This document shows, in pieces, positions 27,401 to 33,956 of a stretch of 64,000 nucleotides of DNA. The stretch covers positions 82,321 through 146,320 of the forward strand of contig NZ_BMRE01000017.1 of assembly GCF_014648475.1 (NCBI RefSeq). Direction: 5' to 3'. The notes beneath the pieces are model-generated. The model had not been told where the DNA came from, made no database searches, and saw only the letters and a list, made by a program, of their open reading frames with translations. Within the stretch, counting starts at the first letter, position 1. Each line of letters starts with the position of its first letter. The translations under genes and the position numbers were made by a program. Origin of the DNA: Lentzea flava (GTDB taxonomy: Bacteria > Actinomycetota > Actinomycetes > Mycobacteriales > Pseudonocardiaceae).

Positions 27401-28471
27401 TGCCGCGAACGGCAGGCCGTACTCCGCGATCCACCAGTGCACCGACAGCTTGTGCAGCTGCGCCACCCTGGCGAGCAGCGCGGCGCCCAGGGGAGTCGGG
27501 CGTCCGTCGAGCTGGTCGCGCAGGACTCGGACCAGGTTCTGGTCCGACATCGGGTGGGCCATCACCTCGGCGATTTCCTCGCCGTTGGCCGCTACCCAGT
27601 CGCGGAACTCCTGGGCGCGGGCCTGGCTCACCGTGAAGCGCGGGGGCAGTGGCTCGACGTCTCGGCGCCACAGGGCGTCGCGCAGCCAGGCCTTGGGCAT
27701 GGACCAGGTGTTCTCGTCTACGGAGGTTGGCTTGGTGGGAGGGGGAGCGGTGGCGGTGGAGGGGGATGCGGGGTGGTCGGCGGTGGGCGCGGTGGCGCCA
27801 GGGGTGGCGGAGGGTGTGGCGGTGGTGGATGCGGGTGTGGGGGTGGGAGTGGTGGTGCGTGCGGTGGCCGCGGCGGGTGAGGCAGCGGTCGAGGCGGATG
27901 CGGGCGTGGGTGCGGGGGTGGGAGTGGTGGTGCGTGCGGTGGCCGCGGCGGATGAGGCGGCGGATGAGGCGGCGGTGGAGGTGGAGGTGGATGTGGGCGT
28001 GGGTGCGGGGACGGTGGCGGCGGAACTGGGCGCGGGAGTGGGAGCGGTGGCGGTGGAGGGGGATGCGGGGTGGTCGGCGGTGGGCGCCGTGAGGTCGGGG
28101 GTGGCGGAGAGTGTGGCGGTGGAGGCGGCCGCGGGCGCGGGGGTGGGAGCGGTGGCGCGTGCGGTGGCCGCAGCGGTCGAGGCGGATGCGGGCGTGGGTG
28201 CGGGAGCGGTGGCGGCGGAACTGGGCGCGGGGGTTGCCGGAGCCGAGGCGGCGGCGGTGGCGGTGGAGCTGACGGGTCTGTAGCCCTTCTTTTCCTTTTC
28301 CGTCACCAGTTTTGTGACGTGGGCTTCGGCCGCCGCCGTGGAGGCCAGCTCCTTGGTCTGGGTCTGGCCGGCCGTTCCCAGCCGTCCGAACCGGACGGTC
28401 ACGGCGGGCCCGTCCTGGTCGATCTCCCAGAACTTCGCCGAGGTACCCGAGACGAGCTCCCACCTGCGCAT
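24500..28471 (-). CDS. WGR-DUF4132 protein, copy 3, with long low-complexity linker
   Basis: 1323 aa, the longest copy. WGR domain residues 1-65 (MRRWELVSGTSAKFWEIDQ; VTVRFGRLGTAGQ). It is followed by about 180 residues of nearly pure Ala/Pro/Thr/Ser with internal repeats (about 68-250), then VDENTWSMPKAWLRDALWRRD, the helical region and DUF4132. The flexible tether would let the WGR domain search DNA far from the body of the protein. Its own PafBC-type promoter is at 28511-28533, 40 bp before the ATG. The ATG starts the WGR domain exactly as in copies 1 and 2. Confidence 0.93.
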   Translation of the reverse strand: MRRWELVSGTSAKFWEIDQDGPAVTVRFGRLGTAGQTQTKELASTAAAEAHVTKLVTEKEKKGYRPVSSTATAAASAPATPAPSSAATAPAPTPASASTAAATARATAPTPAPAAASTATLSATPDLTAPTADHPASPSTATAPTPAPSSAATVPAPTPTSTSTSTAASSAASSAAATARTTTPTPAPTPASASTAASPAAATARTTTPTPTPASTTATPSATPGATAPTADHPASPSTATAPPPTKPTSVDENTWSMPKAWLRDALWRRDVEPLPPRFTVSQARAQEFRDWVAANGEEIAEVMAHPMSDQNLVRVLRDQLDGRPTPLGAALLARVAQLHKLSVHWWIAEYGLPFAAAAVVHCCAVVLLGYHNSQTDRSFKARLESAEGRHPDPTDVDGWNLVQIRTALAAADAATYDAAIAELEKVGTTALGQVARAFLVPTRHDWFEEANAHPPRRPGNWMTLGAVSTLEQLARLQSRDLTWSPIALHTALHALGPAIAPFVAEEFDDSRSDADRRRLALKVLAALPTDEAFAILLDRLDTKYVRPVLLSAMAAFPARAARLLAARAATNAEALQLLRAHLMSHPDLEPPTETAALLAEAEARMVPDAPASALPRVLAEAPWSHPRPQPKPLVLKDLPVPDAHISWLPGEREEWLGNGSHRVVELAAWQRAAEEMRAGRHNHHGLFENGPEELARPLLACWVPGDSWGAEDWGRRIAARFELDALPPLLRLAASNPHGCGMILLPYATAEVANLMANWLVRLKTAGAFAAAWLARHGEAAARLLLPAALGAASPQRGYAEFALRHLHLEIGVDVIAVAAAVRPEAGAAVRTLVEVDPLDVLPTKLPEIGDWADTRLLPQVLLADRTAALSAQAATNLLMTAALSKPDAVYAGLPMAVEVCDRESLAEFAWTVFTRWQAEDAPPKDGWALTALGWFGTDETVRRLAPLIRAWPGENAHAKAVTGLDVLAQIGTETALAHLNGIAEKVKFKALKARAQEKVADIAATLGLSRDQLSDRLVPSLGLDDAASLVIDYGSRQFTVGFDEQLKPYVLDPDGKRRKDLPKPGAKDDQEKAPLEHQRFAALKKDVRTVATDQIQRLERAMIAQRTWSAEEFHTVLAAHPLLWHLVRRLVWITDEGLSFRLAEDRTLANAEDDEITLPGDATVRVAHPVDLADTLEAWGEVFADYEILQPFPQLGRPTHSFAAGEPRVPQLHKYLDLPVPVGKILGLTKRGWVRGTPLDAGVEEWITRPLPAGGALVATLDPGIAVGAIDVFPEVKFTSLYFSATGEGHWTAPRDGGPDTFDVDPVTASELLSELESLHH
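27730..28270. repeat. Imperfect tandem repeats coding for an Ala/Pro/Thr linker
   Basis: Within copy 3. Purine-rich on the plus strand, built from variants of ggtgcgggggtgggagtggtggtgcg and gaggcggatgcggg. At least three longer blocks recur (compare 27830-27930, 27900-27990 and 28130-28230). Such repeats expand and contract by slippage, so the linker length probably varies between strains. Confidence 0.75.
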
Positions 28472-28510
28472 GTGCTGCCCCCAGGGTTGGTTTGAAAGCT
28501 GATGGGGAGG

Positions 28511-28533
28511 ACCGTACCCAGACGGTCTGACAA
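28511..28533 (-). promoter_or_regulatory. PafBC-type DNA-damage promoter, WGR copy 3
   Basis: Minus strand: TTGTCAGAC, N8 (CGTCTGGG), TACGGT, a full match to the conserved positions of tTGTCRgtg-N8-TAnnnT. It lies in the 88-bp gap between copy 4 and copy 3, 40 bp before the copy 3 ATG. Confidence 0.75.
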
Positions 28534-28559
28534 TTTTGGCGATCTTGCGGAAAGCCCGG

Positions 28560-31500
28560 TCAGGCGTGCAGGGATTCCAGTTCCGACAGGAGTTCCGAGG
28601 CGGTGATCGGGTCGATGGCGATGCCGGTCTGGGTGTTGTCGTTGGGAGGAGGCCAGGTGCCTTCGCCGGTCTCGGAGAACCAGATGGCGCTGAACTTCAC
28701 CTCGGGGTAGATGTCGACGGCGCCGGTGGCGATGCCGGGGTCCAGGGTTGCGACGAGGGCGCCGCCGGAGGGGAGCGGGCGGGTGACCCAGTTTTCGACG
28801 CCGTTGTCCTGGGGTGCGCCGCGGACCCAGCCTCGGGTGGTGAGGCCGAGGATCCTGCCCACCGGTGCGGCTCGGTTGAGGTACTCGCGCAGTTGCGGGA
28901 TCTCGGGCTCGGCCGGTGTGAAGGCGTGGGTGGGGCGGATCAACTGCGGGAACGGTTGCAGGATCTCGTAGTCGGCGAAGATGTCGCCCCACGCCTTCAG
29001 GGTGTCGGCCAGGTCGACTGGGTGGGCTACGCGGACGGTTGCGTTCGGCGGGAGGGTGAACTCGGTGTCCGCTGCGGTGGCGAGGGTGCGGTCTTCTGCC
29101 AGGCGGAACGAGGTGCTCTCGTCGGTGAGCCAGACCAGGCGGCGGACGAGGTGCCACAGGAGGGGGTGTCCGGCCAGGACGGTGTGGAACTCCTCGGCGG
29201 TCCAGGTGCGCTGGTTGACCATCGCGCGTTCCAGGCGGTGGATCTGGTCGGAGGCGATGGTGCGGACGTCCTTCTTCAGCGTCGAGAAGCGCTTGTGTTC
29301 GAGCGGGGCGCGGGACTGGTCGTCCTTCGCGCCGGGTTTGGGAAGGTCCTTGCGGGGCTTGCCGTCCTGGTCGAGGACGTAGGGCTTGAGCTGTTCGTCG
29401 AAGCCGACGGTGAACTGGCGGGGGCCGTAGTCGATGACCAGGGAGGCGGAGTCGTCCAGGCCCAGGCGGGGGACGAGGCGGTCGGCCAGCTGGTCGCGGG
29501 ACAGGCCGAGCTCGGCGGCGATCTGAGCGATCTTCTCCTGGGCGCGGGTCTTGAGGCCCTTGAACTTCACCCTCTCGGCGATGCTGTTCAGGTGGGACAG
29601 GGCCACCTCGGTGCCGATCCTGGCCAGCACATCCAGGCCCGTCACGGCTTTCGCGTGGCCGCTCTCGCCCGGCCAGGCCCGGATCACGGGTGCCAGGCGG
29701 CGGACCGTGGCATCGGTGCCGAACCAGCCGAGGGCGGTGAGGGCCCAGCTGTCCTTCGGTGGTGCGTCCAGGTCCTGCCAGCGGCCGAACACCGCCCAGG
29801 CGAACTCCGCCAGCGACTCGCGGTCGCACGCCTCGGCGGCGAGCGGCAGGCCGGGGTAGATGGCGTCCGGTGTGGACAGTGCGGCGGTCAGCAGGAGGTT
29901 GGCGGCCGCCTCCGTCGACAGCGCGGCGGTGCGGTCGGCCAGCAGGACCTGGGGGAGCAGGTGCGGGCGGGTCCAGTCGATCGCCGGCAGCTTCGGCGGG
30001 AGGACGTCGAGCGGGTCGGCCTCCATCAGCGTGCGGATGGCCGCGCCCGCCTGCGGCTGCAGGGAGGTCGCGACGGCGATGACGTCGACACCGGTTTCCA
30101 GGTGGAGGTGGCGCAGGGCGAACTCGGCGTTGTGGCGGCGCGGGCCCGCCGCGCCCAGTGCCGCGGGGATCAGGAGGCGGGCCGCTGTCTCGCGGTGGCG
30201 GGCCAGCCACTCGACGGCGAACGCGCGGGCGGATTTGAGGCGCACCAGCCAGTCCGCCATCAGCTCGGCCACTTCGGGCGCCGCGTACGGGAGCAGGATC
30301 ACGCCGTTCGTCCGCGGGGCCGCCGCGGCCACGCGCCGCAGCGCGGGGAGGGCGTCCAGTTCGAACCGGGCCGCGATGCTCCTGCCCCAGATCTCGCCGC
30401 GCCAGGTGTCGACCGGCACCCAGTCGGCGAGCAGCGGGCGGGCCAGCTCCTCCGGCGCGTGCCGGAACAGCCTGTGATCGTCGATGCGGTGCGTGCGGTG
30501 CCTGACCGCCTGGGCGAGGGGGTACCAGTCGTAGGAGTGATTGGTCCACCTACCTCCGGCCTCACGCCACTCCTCGCGCTCGCCCGGCAGCCACGTCAGG
30601 TGCGCGGGCGGCACCGGAAGATCCTTCAGCACCACCGGTTTCGGCTGCGCGCGGCGACGCAGCCACGGCGGATCGGCCAGCACGCGGGGGAGCGCCGACG
30701 GCGGTGCGTCCGGCACGGTCACGAAGCCAGCCGCGGCCACCAGCGCGGCGGTCTGCGGCGGGAGTTCGAGATCCGGGTGCATCAGCACGTGCACCCGGAG
30801 CAGGTGGCGGACGTCCGGGTCGACGGCCGCGCGCGGCGCCAGCAGCCGGGCCGCCCGCACCGGGAACGCGGCCATCGCGGACTGCAACGCGGGCCGGAAG
30901 TGCTTCTCCCGCATGCGGTTCAGCAGGATCAGGAATGCCTCGTCCGTCGGCAGCGCCGCCAGCACCTCGAGCGCCGCCTTGCGGAGGTCCGCGTCGCCGT
31001 CGGACCTCGTGCGCAGCTCCGCGTCGAGCACCGGCGCGAGGGCGGGCCCCAGCAGGAGCAGCGCCGAGTACAGGGCTTCCGGCGACCAGAACAGGCGGCC
31101 GCACCGCGGGCGGCCGAGGTGCTCCGGCGTGCTCGCCGAGGAGTCGACCATCCAGTCCGGTGCGTACTCGGCCGCGTGCGCCTCGTCGAACCAGTCGTGC
31201 CGCGTCGGAGCCACGAACGCGCGCGCCACCTGGCCGAACCACGTGGCGCCGACCTCCTCCAGCGCCGCCAGAGCCTCCTCGTACGTCGCGCTGTCCGCTG
31301 CCGCCAGCGCTCTGCGGGCGTCGATCAGCGCCCTGGCCTCGAACGTCTCGTCACCGAGGTACTTCGGCGGCTCCAGCCTCAGGTGGGTGCCGGACCACTT
31401 CTGGGTCTGCCAGTCCTTCCAGTTGCTGACGGCCACCACTCCGTGGTGCACGGCCGCCGCCGCGGCGAACGGCAGACCGAACTCGTCGATCCACCAGTGC

Positions 31501-31790
31501 ACCGGCGAGCGGCCCAGCTCGGCCACCTTCGCGAGCACGGCGGCACCCAGCGGGGACGGGCGGCCTGCCAGCTGGGCCCGCAGCGCACCGACCAGCTCCG
31601 GGTGCGAGGACGGGTGGGCGAGGACCTCCTCGATCACCCCGCCCCGCGCCGCCACGTGCTCGCGGAACTCCTGCGCCAGAGCCCGGTCGACCCCGAACTC
31701 CGGCACCGGTCTCGCGTCACGTCTGGGGAACGCCTGCCGCAGCCACTGCGCGGGCATCACCCAGGCGTTCTCGTCGACGTTGCTGCACAC
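28560..31790 (-). CDS. DUF4132 protein, copy 4, without WGR domain
   Basis: 1076 aa from a GTG at 31790 (VCSNVDENAWVMPAQW) preceded by GGGGG. An in-frame ATG at 31853 lies inside the promoter motif and cannot be on the transcript, so the GTG is preferred. The protein begins directly at the D-E-N-x-W-x-M-P motif that follows the linker in the other copies. The WGR domain is absent, not degraded. The helical region and C-terminal DUF4132 block are intact (LAHL/LSHLNSIAERVKFKGLKTR...). It may work as a DNA-independent subunit alongside the WGR copies. PafBC-type promoter at 31831-31853. Confidence 0.9.
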   Translation of the reverse strand: MCSNVDENAWVMPAQWLRQAFPRRDARPVPEFGVDRALAQEFREHVAARGGVIEEVLAHPSSHPELVGALRAQLAGRPSPLGAAVLAKVAELGRSPVHWWIDEFGLPFAAAAAVHHGVVAVSNWKDWQTQKWSGTHLRLEPPKYLGDETFEARALIDARRALAAADSATYEEALAALEEVGATWFGQVARAFVAPTRHDWFDEAHAAEYAPDWMVDSSASTPEHLGRPRCGRLFWSPEALYSALLLLGPALAPVLDAELRTRSDGDADLRKAALEVLAALPTDEAFLILLNRMREKHFRPALQSAMAAFPVRAARLLAPRAAVDPDVRHLLRVHVLMHPDLELPPQTAALVAAAGFVTVPDAPPSALPRVLADPPWLRRRAQPKPVVLKDLPVPPAHLTWLPGEREEWREAGGRWTNHSYDWYPLAQAVRHRTHRIDDHRLFRHAPEELARPLLADWVPVDTWRGEIWGRSIAARFELDALPALRRVAAAAPRTNGVILLPYAAPEVAELMADWLVRLKSARAFAVEWLARHRETAARLLIPAALGAAGPRRHNAEFALRHLHLETGVDVIAVATSLQPQAGAAIRTLMEADPLDVLPPKLPAIDWTRPHLLPQVLLADRTAALSTEAAANLLLTAALSTPDAIYPGLPLAAEACDRESLAEFAWAVFGRWQDLDAPPKDSWALTALGWFGTDATVRRLAPVIRAWPGESGHAKAVTGLDVLARIGTEVALSHLNSIAERVKFKGLKTRAQEKIAQIAAELGLSRDQLADRLVPRLGLDDSASLVIDYGPRQFTVGFDEQLKPYVLDQDGKPRKDLPKPGAKDDQSRAPLEHKRFSTLKKDVRTIASDQIHRLERAMVNQRTWTAEEFHTVLAGHPLLWHLVRRLVWLTDESTSFRLAEDRTLATAADTEFTLPPNATVRVAHPVDLADTLKAWGDIFADYEILQPFPQLIRPTHAFTPAEPEIPQLREYLNRAAPVGRILGLTTRGWVRGAPQDNGVENWVTRPLPSGGALVATLDPGIATGAVDIYPEVKFSAIWFSETGEGTWPPPNDNTQTGIAIDPITASELLSELESLHA

Positions 31791-31830
31791 AGTCAGACCC
31801 CCGGAGCTGGTTCGAAGCCGATGTGAACGA

Positions 31831-31853
31831 ACCGTACTCAGGGGGTCTGACAA
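31831..31853 (-). promoter_or_regulatory. PafBC-type DNA-damage promoter, DUF4132 copy 4
   Basis: Minus strand: TTGTCAGAC, N8 (CCCCTGAG), TACGGT. Same conserved bases and spacing as the sites before copies 1 and 3. The -10-like box is 40 bp before the GTG at 31790. Located in the gap after the GH13 gene, so the WGR block is uncoupled from sugar regulation. Confidence 0.75.
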
Positions 31854-31879
31854 TGTTGTCGATCAAGTGGAAGTGCTGG

Positions 31880-33427
31880 TCAGAGCTCCCACCAGAGCGC
31901 GGTGTCCGGCGGGAGGAGCACCTGCCCGTCGCGCACCCCGTAGTACGAGGACGCGAGCAGCACCGCACCCGGATCCGGCAGCGCGACGACCTCACCGGAC
32001 AGGTTCACCGCGCACGCGAAGCCGTCCCGTTCGAACCACAGCACGTCCGCGGGCCCGTCGACCCACTTCACACCGTCGCCCGCACCGAGCGCGGGGTGCT
32101 CGCGGCGGATCCGCAGAGCATTGCGGTAGAAGGACAACATCGAGTCCTGGTCACCCGACTGCGCCTCCACGCTGAGCTTCGCCCAGTCCGCGGGCTGCGG
32201 CAGCCACGCCCCGCCCGTGCCGAACCCGAGTGAAGGGCCGGAGGACGTCCACGGCAGCGGCACGCGGCACCCGTCACGACCGCGTTCGGTGTGCCCGGAC
32301 CGCTCCCACATCGGGTCCTGCAGCACCTCGTCCGGCAGGTCCAGCACCTCGGGCAGTCCGAGCTCCTCGCCCTGGTACAGGTACACCGAGCCCGGCAACG
32401 CGAGCATCAACGCCAGCGCGGCGCGCGCACGCCGCAGACCGGTCTCGCCGCCGCCGTACCGCGTCACGTGCCGTTGCACGTCGTGGTTCGACAGCACCCA
32501 CGTGGTGGGCGCACCGACCGGAGCCACCGCCGCCAGCGACGAGTCGATGACCGACCGCAACGCCTCGCAGGTCCACTCCGCCGTCAGGTAGTGGAAGTTG
32601 AACGCCTGGTGCATCTCGTCGGGACGCAGGTACAGCGCCGTGCGCTCGGCGGAAGGCGTCCACGCCTCCGCCACCAGAACGCGCTCACCGGGGTACGAGT
32701 CGACCACGGCACGCCACTCGCGGTGGATCTCGTGCACACCGTCCTGGTCGAAGAACGGCAACGGCTCCGTGCCCAGCAGCTTCAGCTGGTCCGCGTGCCC
32801 GATGTCGGGCAGCCCCGCCGCCTTGATCATCCCGTGCGCCACGTCGACGCGGAACCCGTCGACGCCGAGGTCCAGCCAGAACCGCAGCACGTCGCGGAAC
32901 TCCGCGCGCACCTCGGGCAGCTCCCAGTTCAGGTCCGGCTGCTCCGGCGCGAACAGGTGCAGGTACCACGACCCGTCCGCGACCCGCGTCCACGCCGGCC
33001 CGCCGAACACCGACTCCCAGTCGTTCGGCGGCTGGTCGCCCACGCCCTCGCGGAAGATGTAGCGCTCACGGCCGCGCCCGGCCAGCGCCTCCTGGAACCA
33101 CTCGTGCTGGTCCGAGCTGTGGTTCGGCACGATGTCGACGATCACCCTGATGCCGAGGTCGTGCGCGTCCGCGACCAACGCGCGCACGTCGTCGAGGTCA
33201 CCGAACTGCGGGTCCACCGCGCGGTAGTCCGCCACGTCGTAGCCGCCGTCGGCCATCGGCGACGCGTAGAACGGCGTGATCCACACCGCGTCGACCCCGA
33301 GGTCGCGCAGGTAGGGCAGGCGTGAGCGGATGCCGGGCAGGTCACCGACGCCGTCGCCGTTCGAGTCGGCGAAGCTGCGCACGTAGACCTGGTAGATGAC
33401 GGCGTGTCGCCACCAGTCCTGGGACAT
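31880..33427 (-). CDS. GH13 alpha-glucosidase/alpha-amylase family enzyme
   Basis: 515 aa starting MSQDWWRHAVIYQVYVRSF, with GGAAGG upstream. No signal peptide, so cytoplasmic. GH13 regions in order: DIVPNHSS (region I), GFRVDVAHGM with the nucleophile Asp near residue 200 (region II), VLVAEAW with the acid/base Glu near 252 (region III), and LSNHDVQRH with the transition-state Asp near 325 (region IV). The length and PNDWESVFGG insert fit oligo-1,6-glucosidase/alpha-glucosidase-type enzymes that split imported malto-oligosaccharides. Two LacI-type operators lie upstream (33473-33491 and 33528-33543), so it is probably induced by maltodextrins. Confidence 0.92.
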   Translation of the reverse strand: MSQDWWRHAVIYQVYVRSFADSNGDGVGDLPGIRSRLPYLRDLGVDAVWITPFYASPMADGGYDVADYRAVDPQFGDLDDVRALVADAHDLGIRVIVDIVPNHSSDQHEWFQEALAGRGRERYIFREGVGDQPPNDWESVFGGPAWTRVADGSWYLHLFAPEQPDLNWELPEVRAEFRDVLRFWLDLGVDGFRVDVAHGMIKAAGLPDIGHADQLKLLGTEPLPFFDQDGVHEIHREWRAVVDSYPGERVLVAEAWTPSAERTALYLRPDEMHQAFNFHYLTAEWTCEALRSVIDSSLAAVAPVGAPTTWVLSNHDVQRHVTRYGGGETGLRRARAALALMLALPGSVYLYQGEELGLPEVLDLPDEVLQDPMWERSGHTERGRDGCRVPLPWTSSGPSLGFGTGGAWLPQPADWAKLSVEAQSGDQDSMLSFYRNALRIRREHPALGAGDGVKWVDGPADVLWFERDGFACAVNLSGEVVALPDPGAVLLASSYYGVRDGQVLLPPDTALWWEL

Positions 33428-33472
33428 GTCCTGAACCTTCCGACGGGGTGTGTCAGCGGTCCAGGAAAGACG

Positions 33473-33491
33473 TTGCAAAAGTTTTCCGCAA
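33473..33491. promoter_or_regulatory. LacI-type operator half-matched to TTGCAAA-NN-TTTGCAA
   Basis: Contains TTGCAAAAGTTTTCCGCAA, an imperfect inverted repeat with TTGCAA/CGCAAG-type half-sites, 46 bp upstream of the GH13 start. Similar to MalR-type sites of actinomycetes. Less symmetrical than the site at 33528. Confidence 0.45.
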
Positions 33492-33527
33492 GTCGACATG
33501 AGGAATACTTGAGAACACGCCTCAATC

Positions 33528-33543
33528 CTGCAAACTTTTGCAG
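33528..33543. promoter_or_regulatory. Palindromic LacI/MalR-type operator
   Basis: CTGCAAACTTTTGCAG: perfect 7-bp arms CTGCAAA and TTTGCAG around CT. Typical of LacI-family control of GH13 genes. It is also close to the proposed promoter of the plus-strand tRNA leader, so sugar regulators could touch both transcripts. Confidence 0.55.
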
Positions 33544-33556
33544 CGCGAATAATGCG

Positions 33557-33586
33557 TTGCGACACCCTCGTGTCATCCGTCAGAGT
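33557..33586 (+). promoter_or_regulatory. Possible promoter of the tRNA leader transcript
   Basis: TTGCGA (33557-33562), 18-bp spacer, CAGAGT (33581-33586). A start near 33593 would leave a short 5' UTR before the leader ribosome binding site. Assigned by eye; other boxes are possible. Confidence 0.3.
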
Positions 33587-33623
33587 GGATCGCAACGAAC
33601 CTGGAGGAAGGAGCCCAGCCGTG

Positions 33624-33674
33624 ATGCAGCACATGTGTCATCAGCACGTCTGGTGCTCCCCTGGCATGAGTTGA
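33624..33674 (+). CDS. Leader peptide of attenuator, rich in Gln/His/Met/Cys
   Basis: 16 codons: MQHMCHQHVWCSPGMS, then TGA. The ribosome binding site AGGAAGGAG (about 33605-33613) is strong. A GTG immediately before the ATG could also start translation. The first eight residues are only Met, Gln, His and Cys. These are exactly the four amino acids of the tRNA genes that follow, and Gln-His-Met-Cys appears in the same order as those genes. The codons CAG, CAC/CAT, ATG and TGT/TGC are read by the encoded anticodons CTG, GTG, CAT and GCA. A ribosome waiting for any of these tRNAs would stop inside the leader. Too short for standard gene callers. Confidence 0.8.
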   Translation: MQHMCHQHVWCSPGMS

Positions 33675-33693
33675 TCTGTGCCGGAAGGGGAGC
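33643..33693 (+). promoter_or_regulatory. Antiterminator region of the tRNA attenuator
   Basis: Manual pairing. GCTCCCCT (33655-33662) pairs perfectly with AGGGGAGC (33686-33693), extended by GGCA (33663-33666) with TGCC (33679-33682). The 3' arm uses the first bases of the terminator stem (GC at 33692-33693), so the two are exclusive. An early hairpin AGCAC (33643-33647) with GTGCT (33653-33657) would sequester the antiterminator 5' arm. A ribosome stalled on the Gln/His/Met/Cys codons covers or reaches the early arm and should free the antiterminator. Confidence 0.6.
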
Positions 33694-33727
33694 CGTCCCG
33701 TCGCCGCAGCGACGAGGCGGCTTTTTT
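33692..33727 (+). terminator. Intrinsic terminator between leader and tRNA array
   Basis: Outer stem GCCGTC (33692-33697) with GGCGGC (33716-33721), inner stem CGTCGC (33699-33704) with GCGACG (33709-33714), loop CGCA, then six T (33722-33727). A run of T is rare in this GC-rich window. It ends two bases before tRNA-Gln, so full-length tRNA transcripts need read-through. Confidence 0.85.
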
Positions 33728-33729
33728 GT

Positions 33730-33802
33730 TGCCCGTTGGTCCAATCGGCACGGACGCCGCGCTCTGGACGCGGAGATCGAGGTTCGAGTCCTCGACGGGC
33801 AG
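33730..33802 (+). tRNA. tRNA-Gln(CTG): tRNA-Gln (anticodon CTG)
   Basis: 73 nt cloverleaf. Acceptor TGCCCGT/ACGGGCA fully paired; D stem GTCC/GGAC with loop AATCGGCAC; anticodon stem CCGCG/CGCGG with loop CTCTGGA (anticodon CTG); T arm CGAGG-TTCGAGT-CCTCG; discriminator G. CCA is not encoded. First gene after the attenuator terminator. Reads CAG, the Gln codon used twice in the leader. Confidence 0.93.
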
Positions 33803-33804
33803 CT

Positions 33805-33881
33805 GTGACCGAAGCCGAAGCAGTCGAGGCGCCAGGTTGTGGTCCTGGTCGAAGCCGGTGCGAGTCCGGTCGGTCACCCCA
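33805..33881 (+). tRNA. tRNA-His(GTG): tRNA-His (anticodon GTG)
   Basis: 77 nt including encoded CCA. Acceptor GTGACCG/CGGTCAC, D stem GCC/GGC, anticodon stem CCAGG/CCTGG with loop TTGTGGT (anticodon GTG), T stem GCCGG/CCGGT. The T loop reads TGCGAGT instead of the near-universal TTC, so position 55 is G, unusual for an elongation tRNA. The genomic base before G1 is T, so G-1 would be added after transcription. Only 2 bases separate it from tRNA-Gln. Confidence 0.85.
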
Positions 33882-33882
33882 T

Positions 33883-33951
33883 CGCGCGGGACCCGGTGGT
33901 CACCTGGGCCTCATAAGCCCGGGCAGCCTGGTTCGACACCAGGACGCGCGA
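33883..33951 (+). tRNA. tRNA-Met(CAT): tRNA-Met (anticodon CAT) with reduced D arm
   Basis: About 69 nt. Acceptor CGCGCGG/ACGCGCG pairs six of seven with a G-A mismatch at the inner end. Anticodon stem TGGGC/GCCCG with loop CTCATAA (anticodon CAT); T arm CCTGG-TTCGACA-CCAGG; discriminator A. Only 13 bases lie between acceptor and anticodon stem, so the D arm is shortened and does not fold normally. The first acceptor pair is intact (C-G), which argues for elongator rather than initiator. A lysidine-type Ile tRNA cannot be excluded from the anticodon alone. Could be missed by tRNA finders. Confidence 0.65.
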
Positions 33952-33956
33952 TGCCC

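Noticed and set aside
31820..31860. LexA (Cheo-type GAAC-N4-GTTC) box before the WGR block
   Set aside because: GAACGAACCGTAC resembles half-sites, but no proper GAAC-N4-GTTC is present. The PafBC motif fits three promoters with identical spacing.
33601..33730. T-box riboswitch controlling the tRNA genes
   Set aside because: No T-box sequence or specifier-loop architecture; a translated leader with fitting codons is the simpler explanation.
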